Shown: piece by piece, positions 1 through 6,170 of the stretch
Layout of the letters: the number at the start of each line of letters is the position of its first letter
Position numbering within the stretch: the stretch's first letter is position 1
Assembly: GCA_020434645.1 (NCBI GenBank)
Contig: JAGRAK010000081.1
Coordinates: 1 to 8,124 of the forward strand
Length of the DNA stretch: 8,124 nucleotides
Direction of reading: 5' to 3'
Origin: Bdellovibrionales bacterium
GTDB lineage: Bacteria; Bdellovibrionota; Bdellovibrionia; Bdellovibrionales; UBA1609
Translations under genes and position numbers: made by a program
The notes under the pieces: model-generated
The model's database searches: none
What the model saw: the letters and a program-made list of their open reading frames with translations, nothing else
Told to the model about the DNA's origin: nothing

Positions 1-915
1 CAGTCGCTCGCAGAGATTTTCGCCAATCTTGTCGCGACGAACGAGATCGTCAAAACTTTTTTCTAGCTCTTCATGAGTATAGCCAAATTTAGTAATTAAA
101 GTCTGCGCGATCTGTGCGAGATGGTCCATGTCAATTCGGTCATCTTGGCAAAGGTCAAGTGCGGCTTGAAAGCTATTGGTTGTGGGGAGTGTGCGGCGGC
201 CAAACTTTAAGTAATAGTCGGCATCTGTATCATCGACAAGATTGATATATATTTTCTCAACTGGGTCATTATTCGGTGTCAACTCTTGCAAGCGAAAAAT
301 AGTGTCGACCTGATTGTCTAAAACGTGCAGTGCATTTAATATTTTTCGCAGTTCAGACGTATCTAAGCGCCTTGAACAAATATCTGAGAATAATGAATAT
401 ATAATGGCATCATATTCACCGTCATCGCCAAACATAATCATGCGAACATCTTCATGTAGGTAGGCACGAAGTTGCATAAGTGCCTGAATTTTATAACCCA
501 CTTGTTTGTTTAGTCTCCAAAAACGTCGAGGGCGAAGATTGGGTAAGTTGTCTTTGTAGAAGATGCCAAAGGGGTTAACCCCATCAAGATTTAATTTTTC
601 ACGAACTTTTTTCTCCATTTGTGGAGGGGAGGCGGTAATAAAAAATATCGGAAAGTAATCACTGCCGTGTTTTTTCTTCCAGGCCACGCTCAGCGCTTGA
701 ACGAGTTTGGCAGAGCCCGGAATATTTTTTTTATCTTTCGCTTTCTCGGTTGCAGTTTTGACAAGCCCGCGAAAGGTTTCAAATTTAGTATCAAGATAAG
801 TCTTATCAATATCCCACAAGTAGACTTCTCGGGCCTGCAAAGCCGCCTTCTCTGAAATATACGGAAAGTATATGACATCATCATTTTTTTTGGCACGCTT
901 CATCCACTCAGCCAT
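1..915 (-). CDS. HAD-superfamily phosphatase-like protein, APP1 catalytic-domain type (partial, C-terminus beyond left edge)
   Basis: The frame is open for 305 codons from the ATG at 915 to base 1 with no stop, so the gene continues outside the window. Visible HAD motifs are: motif I DIDKT (D35, D37) after a hydrophobic YLW strand; motif II ITASP (T94, S96); a candidate motif III Lys at K142 in QVGYK; and motif IV MFGDDGEYD (D164, D165, D169). The motif IV form GD-x-GE-x-D followed by an IY pair resembles the catalytic domain of APP1-type phosphatidate phosphatases, which are Mg-dependent Asp-nucleophile enzymes. No signal peptide or membrane segment is seen, so a cytoplasmic location is likely. 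The nucleophile lies only 35 residues from the start, so there is no large N-terminal domain. ATG 915 is chosen because a promoter lies just upstream; the in-frame ATG at 903 is an alternative. The substrate is unknown; it could be another HAD phosphatase. Confidence 0.72.
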   Translation of the reverse strand, partial: MAEWMKRAKKNDDVIYFPYISEKAALQAREVYLWDIDKTYLDTKFETFRGLVKTATEKAKDKKNIPGSAKLVQALSVAWKKKHGSDYFPIFFITASPPQMEKKVREKLNLDGVNPFGIFYKDNLPNLRPRRFWRLNKQVGYKIQALMQLRAYLHEDVRMIMFGDDGEYDAIIYSLFSDICSRRLDTSELRKILNALHVLDNQVDTIFRLQELTPNNDPVEKIYINLVDDTDADYYLKFGRRTLPTTNSFQAALDLCQDDRIDMDHLAQIAQTLITKFGYTHEELEKSFDDLVRRDKIGENLCERL

Positions 916-922
916 AGCCCTG

Positions 923-951
923 ATTATGGAGTTCAAGGGATTTTTCGTCAA
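923..951 (-). promoter_or_regulatory. sigma70-type promoter for the HAD-like gene
   Basis: Read on the minus strand, there is TTGACG (951-946), a 17-base spacer, and CATAAT (928-923). Each box matches 5 of 6 consensus bases at ideal spacing. The expected start of transcription, about 7 bases past the -10 box, falls at or one base before the ATG at 915. The message would then be leaderless or nearly so, unless translation starts at ATG 903. Confidence 0.6.
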
Positions 952-952
952 T

Positions 953-1010
953 GTCTCAAAATGAGACGTAGAAGTTTGCGACACTTTTTAACAAATAGAC
1001 ACAGTCTCAT
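953..1010. repeat. Inverted repeat GTCTCA-AAA-TGAGAC plus a third GTCTCA copy (candidate operator)
   Basis: A perfect 6-bp palindrome with a 3-base spacer lies at 953-958 and 962-967. With one mismatch it extends to 951-969. A further GTCTCAT occurs at 1004-1010 and forms a 7-bp inverted match with ATGAGAC at 961-967. The palindrome sits one base upstream of the -35 box of the leftward promoter and over 90 bases upstream of the sigma54-like element for the rightward gene. A binding site for a dimeric regulator is inferred; the regulator is not identified. Confidence 0.4.
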
Positions 1011-1060
1011 TATGGCACTCGAAAATATCAAATGGTTTCAGGTTGTTACAGATCGTGTTT

Positions 1061-1076
1061 CGGCACGTAATTTGTA
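1061..1076 (+). promoter_or_regulatory. Candidate sigma54 (-24/-12) promoter for the vWA lipoprotein gene
   Basis: The sequence CGGCACG-TAAT-TTGTA resembles the sigma54 consensus TGGCACG-N4-TTGCA. The -24 GG (1062-1063) and the -12 dinucleotide (1074-1075) are separated by the required 10 bases. Two mismatches are present: C for T before GG, and GT for GC at -12. The second hits a highly conserved base. A transcript starting near 1087 would give a leader of about 28 bases containing the GGGGGA ribosome site. No convincing sigma70 promoter was found here; TTAACA (988-993) with CATTAT (1009-1014) has only a 15-base spacer. Confidence 0.35.
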
Positions 1077-1114
1077 ACTCAATAAGTTTGAGGGAAACCT
1101 CGGGGGATAAAGCC

Positions 1115-2179
1115 ATGAATAAGCGCAATATATTTTTAAGTATGTCAATGTTACTACTGGTCGCATGCTCAGATGTTAATTTCACATCAATTGATTCTAG
1201 TGTGAAGCCGCTTTGCGTTCAATCGCCTTCAGCACAGTCTTCAGATGAATGCGTAAAGATGCGTCTTGTGAATCAGTCTTTTTCTCCGCCGGTGGGGGCG
1301 CAGGCTGTTGATATCTTATTTGTAGTCGACAACTCTGGATCAATGAAAGCTCAATTATTAGAGCTTGGAAATCGCTTTCCGAACTTTATATCATCACTAG
1401 CCGGTTTAAACTGGCAGATATGTGTCACCACAACTGATGTTCGAGCTGATAAGCAAGACGGTAAGTTATTATCATTTTCAAACGGTGAAAAGTGGATCAA
1501 TACTCAGACGACTAATGCTGAAAGTAAATTTTTAGAACTCCTGGCGAATATGCCAACTAATGGTAGCGGTGACGAGCGCGGAATTCTTGCAATTAATCGA
1601 GCTCTAGATCGTGATGAGGGTTGTTTTAGATCTGGCGCCGCTCTTAGTACGGTTGTTTTGTCAGATGAAGACGAGCGCAGCACGGGTGGCCATGATCAAG
1701 CAAGTAGTCAATATAGGGTGTTAGAACCGCGCGATTATGCGAGCAGTGTTTTTGAAACCTTATCTGCGAAGATGTGGACTCAAAAAGTTTACAGTCATCA
1801 TTCTATAGTTATTGCGCCGAACGATAGTCAGTGTTTGGCTTCGCAAGCAGCAGAGGGTAGTGCTTCTTGGTATGGCACACACTATGCAGAATTAACAAAG
1901 CGAACTGAGGGTATACTGGGCAATATATGCGCCTCAGATTACGGTCAGCAATTGAGTTTTATTGGCCAAAATATTCAAGATACAATTGCTTCTGTGCCAC
2001 TTGAGTGTGACCCGTATACGGCTTCTGGTCTACCAATTGTGATGGCTGAGGCGGCTATTTTAAAAATTCTACCAGCAACTACTTCAAAAGCGACTTTGGC
2101 CGGTAATAAAATTAATTTTTCACCAGCATTAGCGCCAGGTACAACCGTTACGCTCAAATACTATTGCCCTATGCTATAG
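1115..2179 (+). CDS. vWA-domain lipoprotein
   Basis: A 354-residue protein with a lipoprotein signal peptide: basic MNKR, a hydrophobic core, and lipobox LVAC with the acylated Cys at C18. Residue +2 is Ser, so there is no Asp retention signal, and an outer-membrane anchor facing the periplasm or surface is likely. The vWA fold starts near residue 64 with VDILFVVDNSGSM, giving the MIDAS DxSxS residues D72, S74 and S76. A GSGDE loop (149-153) and LSDEDE (182-187, D184) fit the remaining metal-site positions. Cysteines C298 and C351 near the end may form a disulfide. Such proteins usually bind a partner through Mg; the ligand here is unknown. Start choice: ATG 1115 has GGGGGA (1102-1107) seven bases upstream and begins exactly at the signal peptide. 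The upstream in-frame ATG at 1043 would bury the signal. The gene is convergent with the gene ending at 2212. Confidence 0.85.
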   Translation: MNKRNIFLSMSMLLLVACSDVNFTSIDSSVKPLCVQSPSAQSSDECVKMRLVNQSFSPPVGAQAVDILFVVDNSGSMKAQLLELGNRFPNFISSLAGLNWQICVTTTDVRADKQDGKLLSFSNGEKWINTQTTNAESKFLELLANMPTNGSGDERGILAINRALDRDEGCFRSGAALSTVVLSDEDERSTGGHDQASSQYRVLEPRDYASSVFETLSAKMWTQKVYSHHSIVIAPNDSQCLASQAAEGSASWYGTHYAELTKRTEGILGNICASDYGQQLSFIGQNIQDTIASVPLECDPYTASGLPIVMAEAAILKILPATTSKATLAGNKINFSPALAPGTTVTLKYYCPML

Positions 2180-2200
2180 CGATGAAAGCATCAGTTTTTT
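2171..2200 (+). terminator. Possible weak terminator after the vWA lipoprotein gene
   Basis: Overlapping the stop codon, ATGCT (2171-2175) can pair with AGCAT (2187-2191). Alternatively GATG (2181-2184) pairs with CATC (2189-2192). Six T residues follow at 2195-2200. The stems are only 4-5 bp, so strength is doubtful, but the site lies in the 32-base gap between two convergent genes, where a terminator is expected. Confidence 0.35.
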
Positions 2201-2211
2201 GCGAAACGCCA

Positions 2212-3153
2212 CTATTTAAATTCAAGTGGGTAGGTCAGTGTTATGGGCATTCCGTCAAAAGATTTGAACTGAACCCGGTCAATGACCGAGGTTGCGCAAC
2301 CCACGAGTTGCGAGTTGTTTATTTGATCTTGCAAGACTTTCACACGGTCTACTTTACCAGCAGGAGAAATGGTCACTGAGAGTAGAAGTGAGCCGACAGA
2401 TGTTTTATTGTCGCGTAGACTGTTGAGCTGACATTTACGAAATGCCGAGGCCTGGGCGCCGAGTATTTCTTCAATATATGGGCTTGAAAGAGTTTCTTCG
2501 TCTCCCATTTTAATTTTATCAGGAAGTTTACCAGGAGTTATCGCCGATGGCAGAGAGTGGGCTGGTGAGGTGGCACTAACTTGTGGAGTGGTGTCAGTGA
2601 GTGATTCGGGCTCTGAAGTTTTATCAGGTATGATATTTTCTACCGAGGTTTGTAGTTCAATCACTCGAGATTGTGGCTGTACATCGGTGTCAGGAGAAAA
2701 TACTTTTTTATCGCGCATAATGTAGAGCATGCCTTTTTTACCAGGCTGTAAAACTGAATAACTTCCTTTTGCTATAGAGAGTAGTGCTGGCGAATTGTCT
2801 TGGCCTGGGCGGTAGAGTTCAAATGTGGCAATGGTGTTCTCTTGGAGCTCGAGCCTCCAGTCTGATTTAAATAGTAAAGAGGCGCTGGAGGCGCGACCCA
2901 CTTTAATTTGTTCTAGATTAAAAAAATCTGTGTTGGGTTTGATTGCGGAGAATTCATTTTCTCCTGTGTGGCGAACAAAAACAGTTCCTACTTTATCAGT
3001 TAGAGTCGCTACAGAAAATTTTTGTACTTGAAGATTTTGTTCAGGCTTAAAAAAAAACTGGTAAAGACGTTCAGAAAAAGTGCGCGAATAAATAATCAAT
3101 AAAACAGCCGCTATAAGGGCGACGAGTGAGCCAAGCCATGCTTGTCGCGCCAT
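2212..3153 (-). CDS. Membrane-anchored FecR-like protein with AgmX/PglI-type C-terminal domain
   Basis: A 313-residue protein with one N-terminal membrane segment (about residues 6-22) and no lipobox, so most of it should be periplasmic. Residues 50-150 resemble a FecR-like beta domain: KVGRASSASLLF, then RLELQENTIATFEL, then a GSYSVL strand. A Ser/Thr/Pro-rich linker covers 155-215. The last 90 residues have the pattern of the AgmX/PglI C-terminal domain, which is related to TonB C-termini: a Cys in FRKC (C241), a strand ending in SPAGKVDRVKV, a second Cys in VGCA (C286), and a terminal ITLTYPLEF strand. The two Cys are the usual conserved pair of that domain. The AgmX name comes from a gliding-motility protein, but the domain is found in many envelope proteins, so no motility role is claimed. 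It starts 3 bases after the secG stop and is probably cotranscribed with it. Confidence 0.65.
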   Translation of the reverse strand: MARQAWLGSLVALIAAVLLIIYSRTFSERLYQFFFKPEQNLQVQKFSVATLTDKVGTVFVRHTGENEFSAIKPNTDFFNLEQIKVGRASSASLLFKSDWRLELQENTIATFELYRPGQDNSPALLSIAKGSYSVLQPGKKGMLYIMRDKKVFSPDTDVQPQSRVIELQTSVENIIPDKTSEPESLTDTTPQVSATSPAHSLPSAITPGKLPDKIKMGDEETLSSPYIEEILGAQASAFRKCQLNSLRDNKTSVGSLLLSVTISPAGKVDRVKVLQDQINNSQLVGCATSVIDRVQFKSFDGMPITLTYPLEFK

Positions 3154-3156
3154 GAA

Positions 3157-3522
3157 TTACTTATTCTCTGATTGAGCCGGAGCTTCTTCGGTTGGCGCCG
3201 TTTCAGGGAGAGTCGTCTCGCTGTCAGGGCTAGCAGGAGCTGAAGTTGCCGCAGCGGGGACATAATCGTCAACAACACTGTCGGTGCCGGCTTTGTGAGA
3301 AGTTATGTATGTGAGAGTGAGGCATGTGACAGCAAAGGTAATAGCGAGTCCGCGTGTAGCGGTTACAAGAAAATTAGCAGCACCAGTGGCGCTGAATACT
3401 TGGTTGGAGCCAGTTGAGCCCATTCCAAATACGCCGCCGCCTTTTGAGTCTTGAATGAGAACCATAACAATAAGTAAAAGAGCTACGGTAAAGTGGACGA
3501 CAGTCACAAAAGTTAACAACAT
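3157..3522 (-). CDS. secG: Preprotein translocase subunit SecG
   Basis: SecG is the small accessory subunit of the SecYEG channel in the inner membrane and helps SecA-driven export. The 121-residue product has two membrane segments (about 3-22 and 55-75). They flank the hallmark cytoplasmic loop LIQDSKGGGVFG (22-33), followed by GSTGSNQVF and the conserved NFL/TR-LA region leading into the second helix. The C-terminal tail of about 45 residues is rich in Ala, Pro, Glu and Thr, longer than in minimal SecG proteins. The start is supported by an AGGAG site six bases upstream. Many bacteria place secG behind tpiA in a gap-pgk-tpiA-secG block. Here it lies on the other strand from gap and is followed by the FecR/AgmX-like gene. 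Confidence 0.93.
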   Translation of the reverse strand: MLLTFVTVVHFTVALLLIVMVLIQDSKGGGVFGMGSTGSNQVFSATGAANFLVTATRGLAITFAVTCLTLTYITSHKAGTDSVVDDYVPAAATSAPASPDSETTLPETAPTEEAPAQSENK

Positions 3523-3528
3523 GATTTT

Positions 3529-3533
3529 CTCCT
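3529..3533 (-). promoter_or_regulatory. Strong ribosome binding site of secG
   Basis: AGGAG on the minus strand, six bases from the secG ATG, fixes the start at 3522 and is the best Shine-Dalgarno match among the minus-strand genes here. Confidence 0.75.
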
Positions 3534-3554
3534 CGAGATAAATTCAGAGCCAAT

Positions 3555-3584
3555 CTTATATGTGAAAAGTAGCCAGGTCGTCTA
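3555..3584 (-). promoter_or_regulatory. Candidate promoter of secG
   Basis: On the minus strand, TAGACG (3584-3579, 4 of 6) is followed after 18 bases by TATAAG (3560-3555, 5 of 6). It lies in the 74-base gap between the receiver-GAF gene and secG and would give a leader of about 25 bases. No hairpin with a T run was seen in this gap, so read-through from the upstream gene is also possible. Confidence 0.4.
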
Positions 3585-3596
3585 TTGTGCGACGCA

Positions 3597-4571
3597 TTAT
3601 TTTGAGGGGACAGCGACGAGACCGTATTTGCCAATAACCTCGGGGCTTTGGGTGCTGACATAGAGGCTGAGTACCTTTGCAATGTACTCCATAAAATGAA
3701 TATCGATGTCGGCGACGCGGGTCGTTTCTGAAGGCATACGCATAGAAATCACACCAAAGACTTTATGGTGATAGTAGATGGGGGAAACAAGCATGGAGTT
3801 AAAGCTAATTTCTTTTAGATCTTTTTTAATGCGGCTGAGTGCGCGGCTCTCATCTAGATTGTCGATCACGACCATTTTGCCTGTATTTACAACAAGTTGA
3901 ATTTCTGGATACTTTTTTAAATCCAGCGCGAGGCCGGCAATATCTTTTTTGTCATTTGAGGCTAGCACAATCCCTTTTTCGTGAGTCACATTGTGAACGA
4001 TGGAGCATCGCAGCCCTTTTAGTTTTAAAGCTGACATTTGAGTGAAGTTAAAAAGCATGTCTTCAAAGCTGAGTTTTTGTAGGGCTTGAGTCACAATCAA
4101 GTCTGCAATTTTTAAAGAGTCTGTTTTGGCTTCAGCATTTGAAGTAGGCTCAACTTTTCTCGTTTGACGGCAATGAAATACAACGCGGTTTAAAAGATCA
4201 GGGAAGGCTATGGGGCGGGCGAGATAGTCTCGGGCGCCTCTTTGGTAGGCCTCATTGACGTTTTCTTGGGAGTTGTGACTCGACATAACGAGTACGGCGA
4301 TATCCACTTCACGCAAGCTGGGTGCTTCTTTGCAAAACTGAAGAAGTTCAAAAGCGTTAGCCTCAGGTAAAAGTAAATCTACAAGTAGGACTTTGGGTTG
4401 CCAGCCGACAAGTATTTTTTTTGCGTCAGTCCCCTTTTGACAAAGCCGACAATCAAAACCATTTTGATTGAGAAACTCATTGGTGCGACGAGCAGATTGC
4501 CAGTCATCATCTGCAATTAAAACTTTAATTTTTTCAGTCGATCTGACTGCAATTTTTGAAGCGGTACTCAT
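3597..4571 (-). CDS. Response-regulator receiver domain fused to a GAF domain
   Basis: A 324-residue protein. The receiver domain (about 14-135) shows VLIADDD (acid pocket D21, D22), phosphoacceptor D65 in LLVDLLLPEANAF, the switch Ser S97 in VLVMSSH, and DYLARP (115-120). The last motif normally contains Lys-Pro; here R119 replaces the switch Lys, which normally contacts the aspartyl phosphate. After a linker (136-155), residues 155-305 resemble a GAF sensory domain: a central LVVNTGKMVVIDNL, then SMLVSPIYYHHKVFGVISM, then a helix DIHFMEYIAKVLSLYV. No DNA-binding or enzymatic output domain is present, so it probably acts through protein contacts or ligand sensing. An AGGA site lies four bases before the ATG. 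It is divergent from tmk and upstream of secG on the same strand; no kinase is adjacent. GAF assignment is by pattern, not by search. Confidence 0.8.
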   Translation of the reverse strand: MSTASKIAVRSTEKIKVLIADDDWQSARRTNEFLNQNGFDCRLCQKGTDAKKILVGWQPKVLLVDLLLPEANAFELLQFCKEAPSLREVDIAVLVMSSHNSQENVNEAYQRGARDYLARPIAFPDLLNRVVFHCRQTRKVEPTSNAEAKTDSLKIADLIVTQALQKLSFEDMLFNFTQMSALKLKGLRCSIVHNVTHEKGIVLASNDKKDIAGLALDLKKYPEIQLVVNTGKMVVIDNLDESRALSRIKKDLKEISFNSMLVSPIYYHHKVFGVISMRMPSETTRVADIDIHFMEYIAKVLSLYVSTQSPEVIGKYGLVAVPSK

Positions 4572-4580
4572 AAAATCCTA

Positions 4581-4609
4581 TCGGCACTTTAATTAGATTA
4601 TTTTAAAAT
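4581..4609 (+). promoter_or_regulatory. Candidate promoter for the tmk operon in an AT-rich divergent spacer
   Basis: TCGGCA (4581-4586, 4 of 6) is followed after 17 bases by TAAAAT (4604-4609, 5 of 6). The spacer 4572-4679 between the receiver-GAF gene and tmk is AT-rich and contains the palindrome ATTTTAAAAT (4600-4609), so chance matches are easy. I found no good leftward promoter here. The resulting tmk leader would be roughly 65 bases and would include the hairpin at 4654-4679. Confidence 0.3.
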
Positions 4610-4653
4610 GAATTAAGACGCATTAGGTCATAAATGAAAATCGTGACATATTG

Positions 4654-4679
4654 AGGGGTTGGGAAGAAAAGTAACCCCT
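4654..4679 (+). promoter_or_regulatory. Hairpin abutting the tmk start codon
   Basis: AGGGGTT (4654-4660) and AACCCCT (4673-4679) are perfect 7-bp inverted repeats around a purine-rich 12-base loop. The 3' arm ends immediately before the ATG at 4680. The GAGG-like sequence is inside the 5' arm, and the only other Shine-Dalgarno-like bases (GGGAAG, 4661-4666) are in the loop, so folding could affect ribosome access. A regulatory role is inferred. Confidence 0.45.
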
Positions 4680-5294
4680 ATGAAATTTGTTGTTTTTGAA
4701 GGCCTAGATGGGGCTGGTAAATCGACCTTAATCGAGGCACTGAAAACCAAAATTTTAGCTCGCGGAGAGAGTGTGACTTTAACCCGTGAGCCTGGTGGAA
4801 CTCCGCTTGGTGATGAGATTCGTGAAATGCTACTGCGTACAGATGCTGAAGCGCCTTGCCCACGCGCTGAACTTTTACTTTACGAAGCCGGGCGCGCTCA
4901 CCATGTTGATACAGTCATCGAACCGGCTAGAAGTCGAGGCGAGTGGGTGATTTGTGACCGCTTCTACGCTTCAACTGTTGCATTTCAAGTTGGAGGTCGC
5001 GGGCTCGATGCTGCTGATATTGATTGGCTCAATCGCTATGCGGTTAACGGTTGTGAGCCCGATCTTTGGATACTCCTTGATTTAACAACAACTGAAGCAA
5101 AAAAACGCATGGCTGGGCGAAATCTCGATCGCTTTGAAAGTGAAAAAGAAGATTTTCATGAAAGAGTTCGCCAGTCGTATTTGCAGCTCGCAAAATCTCA
5201 AAAAGAAAAGTGGCTAGTGTTAGATGCAGCAAAATCAAAAGAGCAGCTGACAAAAGAACTCTTTCATTACTTTGAGGGGCGAAAATGGCTTTAG
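4680..5294 (+). CDS. tmk: Thymidylate kinase
   Basis: Phosphorylates dTMP to dTDP with ATP in the cytoplasm, an essential step of dTTP synthesis. The 204-residue product has the family's usual length. It carries P-loop GLDGAGKST (8-16), TREPGGTPLGDEIR (35-48; R36 contacts the substrate phosphate), the DRF motif (93-95, DR-F/Y in the family) followed by YASTVAFQ, and an Arg-containing LID segment GRNLDRFE (146-153). The ATG at 4680 gives the canonical N-terminus MKFVVFEGLDG. An in-frame TTG at 4659 would add seven residues outside the family alignment. First gene of the plus-strand run; its end overlaps holB by 10 bases, which suggests coupled translation. Confidence 0.95.
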   Translation: MKFVVFEGLDGAGKSTLIEALKTKILARGESVTLTREPGGTPLGDEIREMLLRTDAEAPCPRAELLLYEAGRAHHVDTVIEPARSRGEWVICDRFYASTVAFQVGGRGLDAADIDWLNRYAVNGCEPDLWILLDLTTTEAKKRMAGRNLDRFESEKEDFHERVRQSYLQLAKSQKEKWLVLDAAKSKEQLTKELFHYFEGRKWL

Positions 5295-6157
5295 CAAGTA
5301 AGCGCATTTTTGATTCTGTTGTGGGTCATAAGCTTGCGATAAAAAAACTTCTTATGATGGTGGCTGCCGGACGGATGCCCAATTGTTTGCTGTTTGTCGG
5401 TCCAGCTCATCAAGGTAAAAAAAATGTGGCGCTGGGTCTGGCGCAAGCCCTTCTATGTGAAACGTCAAACGAGGCTTGCGGGCAGTGCTCCTCTTGTGTG
5501 CGGGTGGCGGCTCAGCAAAGTGAGGGCGTTATTCTCGTTGAGCCTGAAAAAAATCAAATTAAAATCGATGCCGCTCGAAATGTCGTGCAGCAAATTTCAT
5601 TGGCAAAATGGGGTAAGGCGCGTGTCGTGATCATTGATGACGCGCACTTATTAAACCCGCAGGCCGCTAATGCACTTTTAAAATCAATTGAAGAGCCGCC
5701 GCCGAATACACATTTTGTATTAATCAGTGCGAGCCAAGAAAATATTTTAAAAACACTGCGCTCAAGATCGCAAATAATGCGCTTTGCAGGTCTTACCAAG
5801 CAAGAACTTATCAAATTAGGCCGGGTGGAGCTTGATCCTGAAACCGAAAAAAGTGCGAGCTATATTTTAGAATGCTTAATGTCGGGTCGTGAAAATGAGG
5901 CTATTGATATGGTGAGACAAACCGTAGATTCGCGAGAGAAAGGGCAAACTATGGCTCGACTCTGGCTTGAGGAGATTCGCAATATGTGGCTGAGTCCGAA
6001 CCCAATTTCTCGTGCTCATCTTGCGCGCCTCAGTCTTGAAACTTTAACTATGGATCGTGATTTAAAATCAAATTGTGACTTGCAACTCACCTTAGAGAAT
6101 TATTTGCGTCAGTCGGCGCTTCTTCTCACGCAAACCAAAGTGAGTGCGTACTTATGA
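5285..6157 (+). CDS. holB: DNA polymerase III delta' subunit
   Basis: Delta' is part of the clamp loader that places the beta sliding clamp on primed DNA. The 290-residue AAA+ protein shows a Walker-A region GPAHQGKK (39-46), four zinc-ligand cysteines (C58, C65, C68, C71), a Walker-B-like VVIIDDAHLL (114-123) with D118 and D119, then NALLKSIEEPP (129-139), and SRS at 160-162 in place of the usual Ser-Arg-Cys. The Walker A motif ends Gly-Lys-Lys, without the Thr/Ser that binds Mg. A defective nucleotide site is known for some delta' proteins, so this does not argue against function. It is shorter than the 334-residue E. coli protein, mainly in the C-terminal collar. A GAGGGG site inside the tmk end precedes the ATG; the tmk-holB-tatD order supports the call over dnaX. 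Confidence 0.9.
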   Translation: MALASKRIFDSVVGHKLAIKKLLMMVAAGRMPNCLLFVGPAHQGKKNVALGLAQALLCETSNEACGQCSSCVRVAAQQSEGVILVEPEKNQIKIDAARNVVQQISLAKWGKARVVIIDDAHLLNPQAANALLKSIEEPPPNTHFVLISASQENILKTLRSRSQIMRFAGLTKQELIKLGRVELDPETEKSASYILECLMSGRENEAIDMVRQTVDSREKGQTMARLWLEEIRNMWLSPNPISRAHLARLSLETLTMDRDLKSNCDLQLTLENYLRQSALLLTQTKVSAYL

Positions 6158-6170
6158 TGGGGTGTAATCT

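Noticed and set aside
619..896. Short open frames on both strands inside the left-edge gene
   Set aside because: They are out of frame with a 305-codon open frame that carries clear HAD motifs.
988..1014. TTAACA/CATTAT as a sigma70 promoter for the lipoprotein gene
   Set aside because: The spacer is 15 bases and the -10 box matches only 4 of 6; mentioned as an alternative but not called.
1009..1018. TGGCAC at 1013-1018 as a sigma54 -24 element
   Set aside because: No TTGC-like -12 element lies at the required distance.
1043..1114. In-frame upstream ATG giving a 378-residue vWA protein
   Set aside because: It would place 24 residues before a textbook lipoprotein signal peptide; ATG 1115 has its own GGGGGA ribosome site.
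3577..3594. GTCG/CGAC inverted repeat near the candidate secG promoter
   Set aside because: The stem is only four base pairs with no T run; too weak to call an operator or terminator.
3374..3682. Minus-strand frame bridging secG and the receiver-GAF gene
   Set aside because: It overlaps two well-supported genes in another frame, has basic low-quality sequence and no ribosome site.
4659..4679. TTG start for tmk adding seven residues
   Set aside because: Family proteins begin at the MKF-type N-terminus right before the P-loop. The nearest Shine-Dalgarno-like bases are too close to the TTG.
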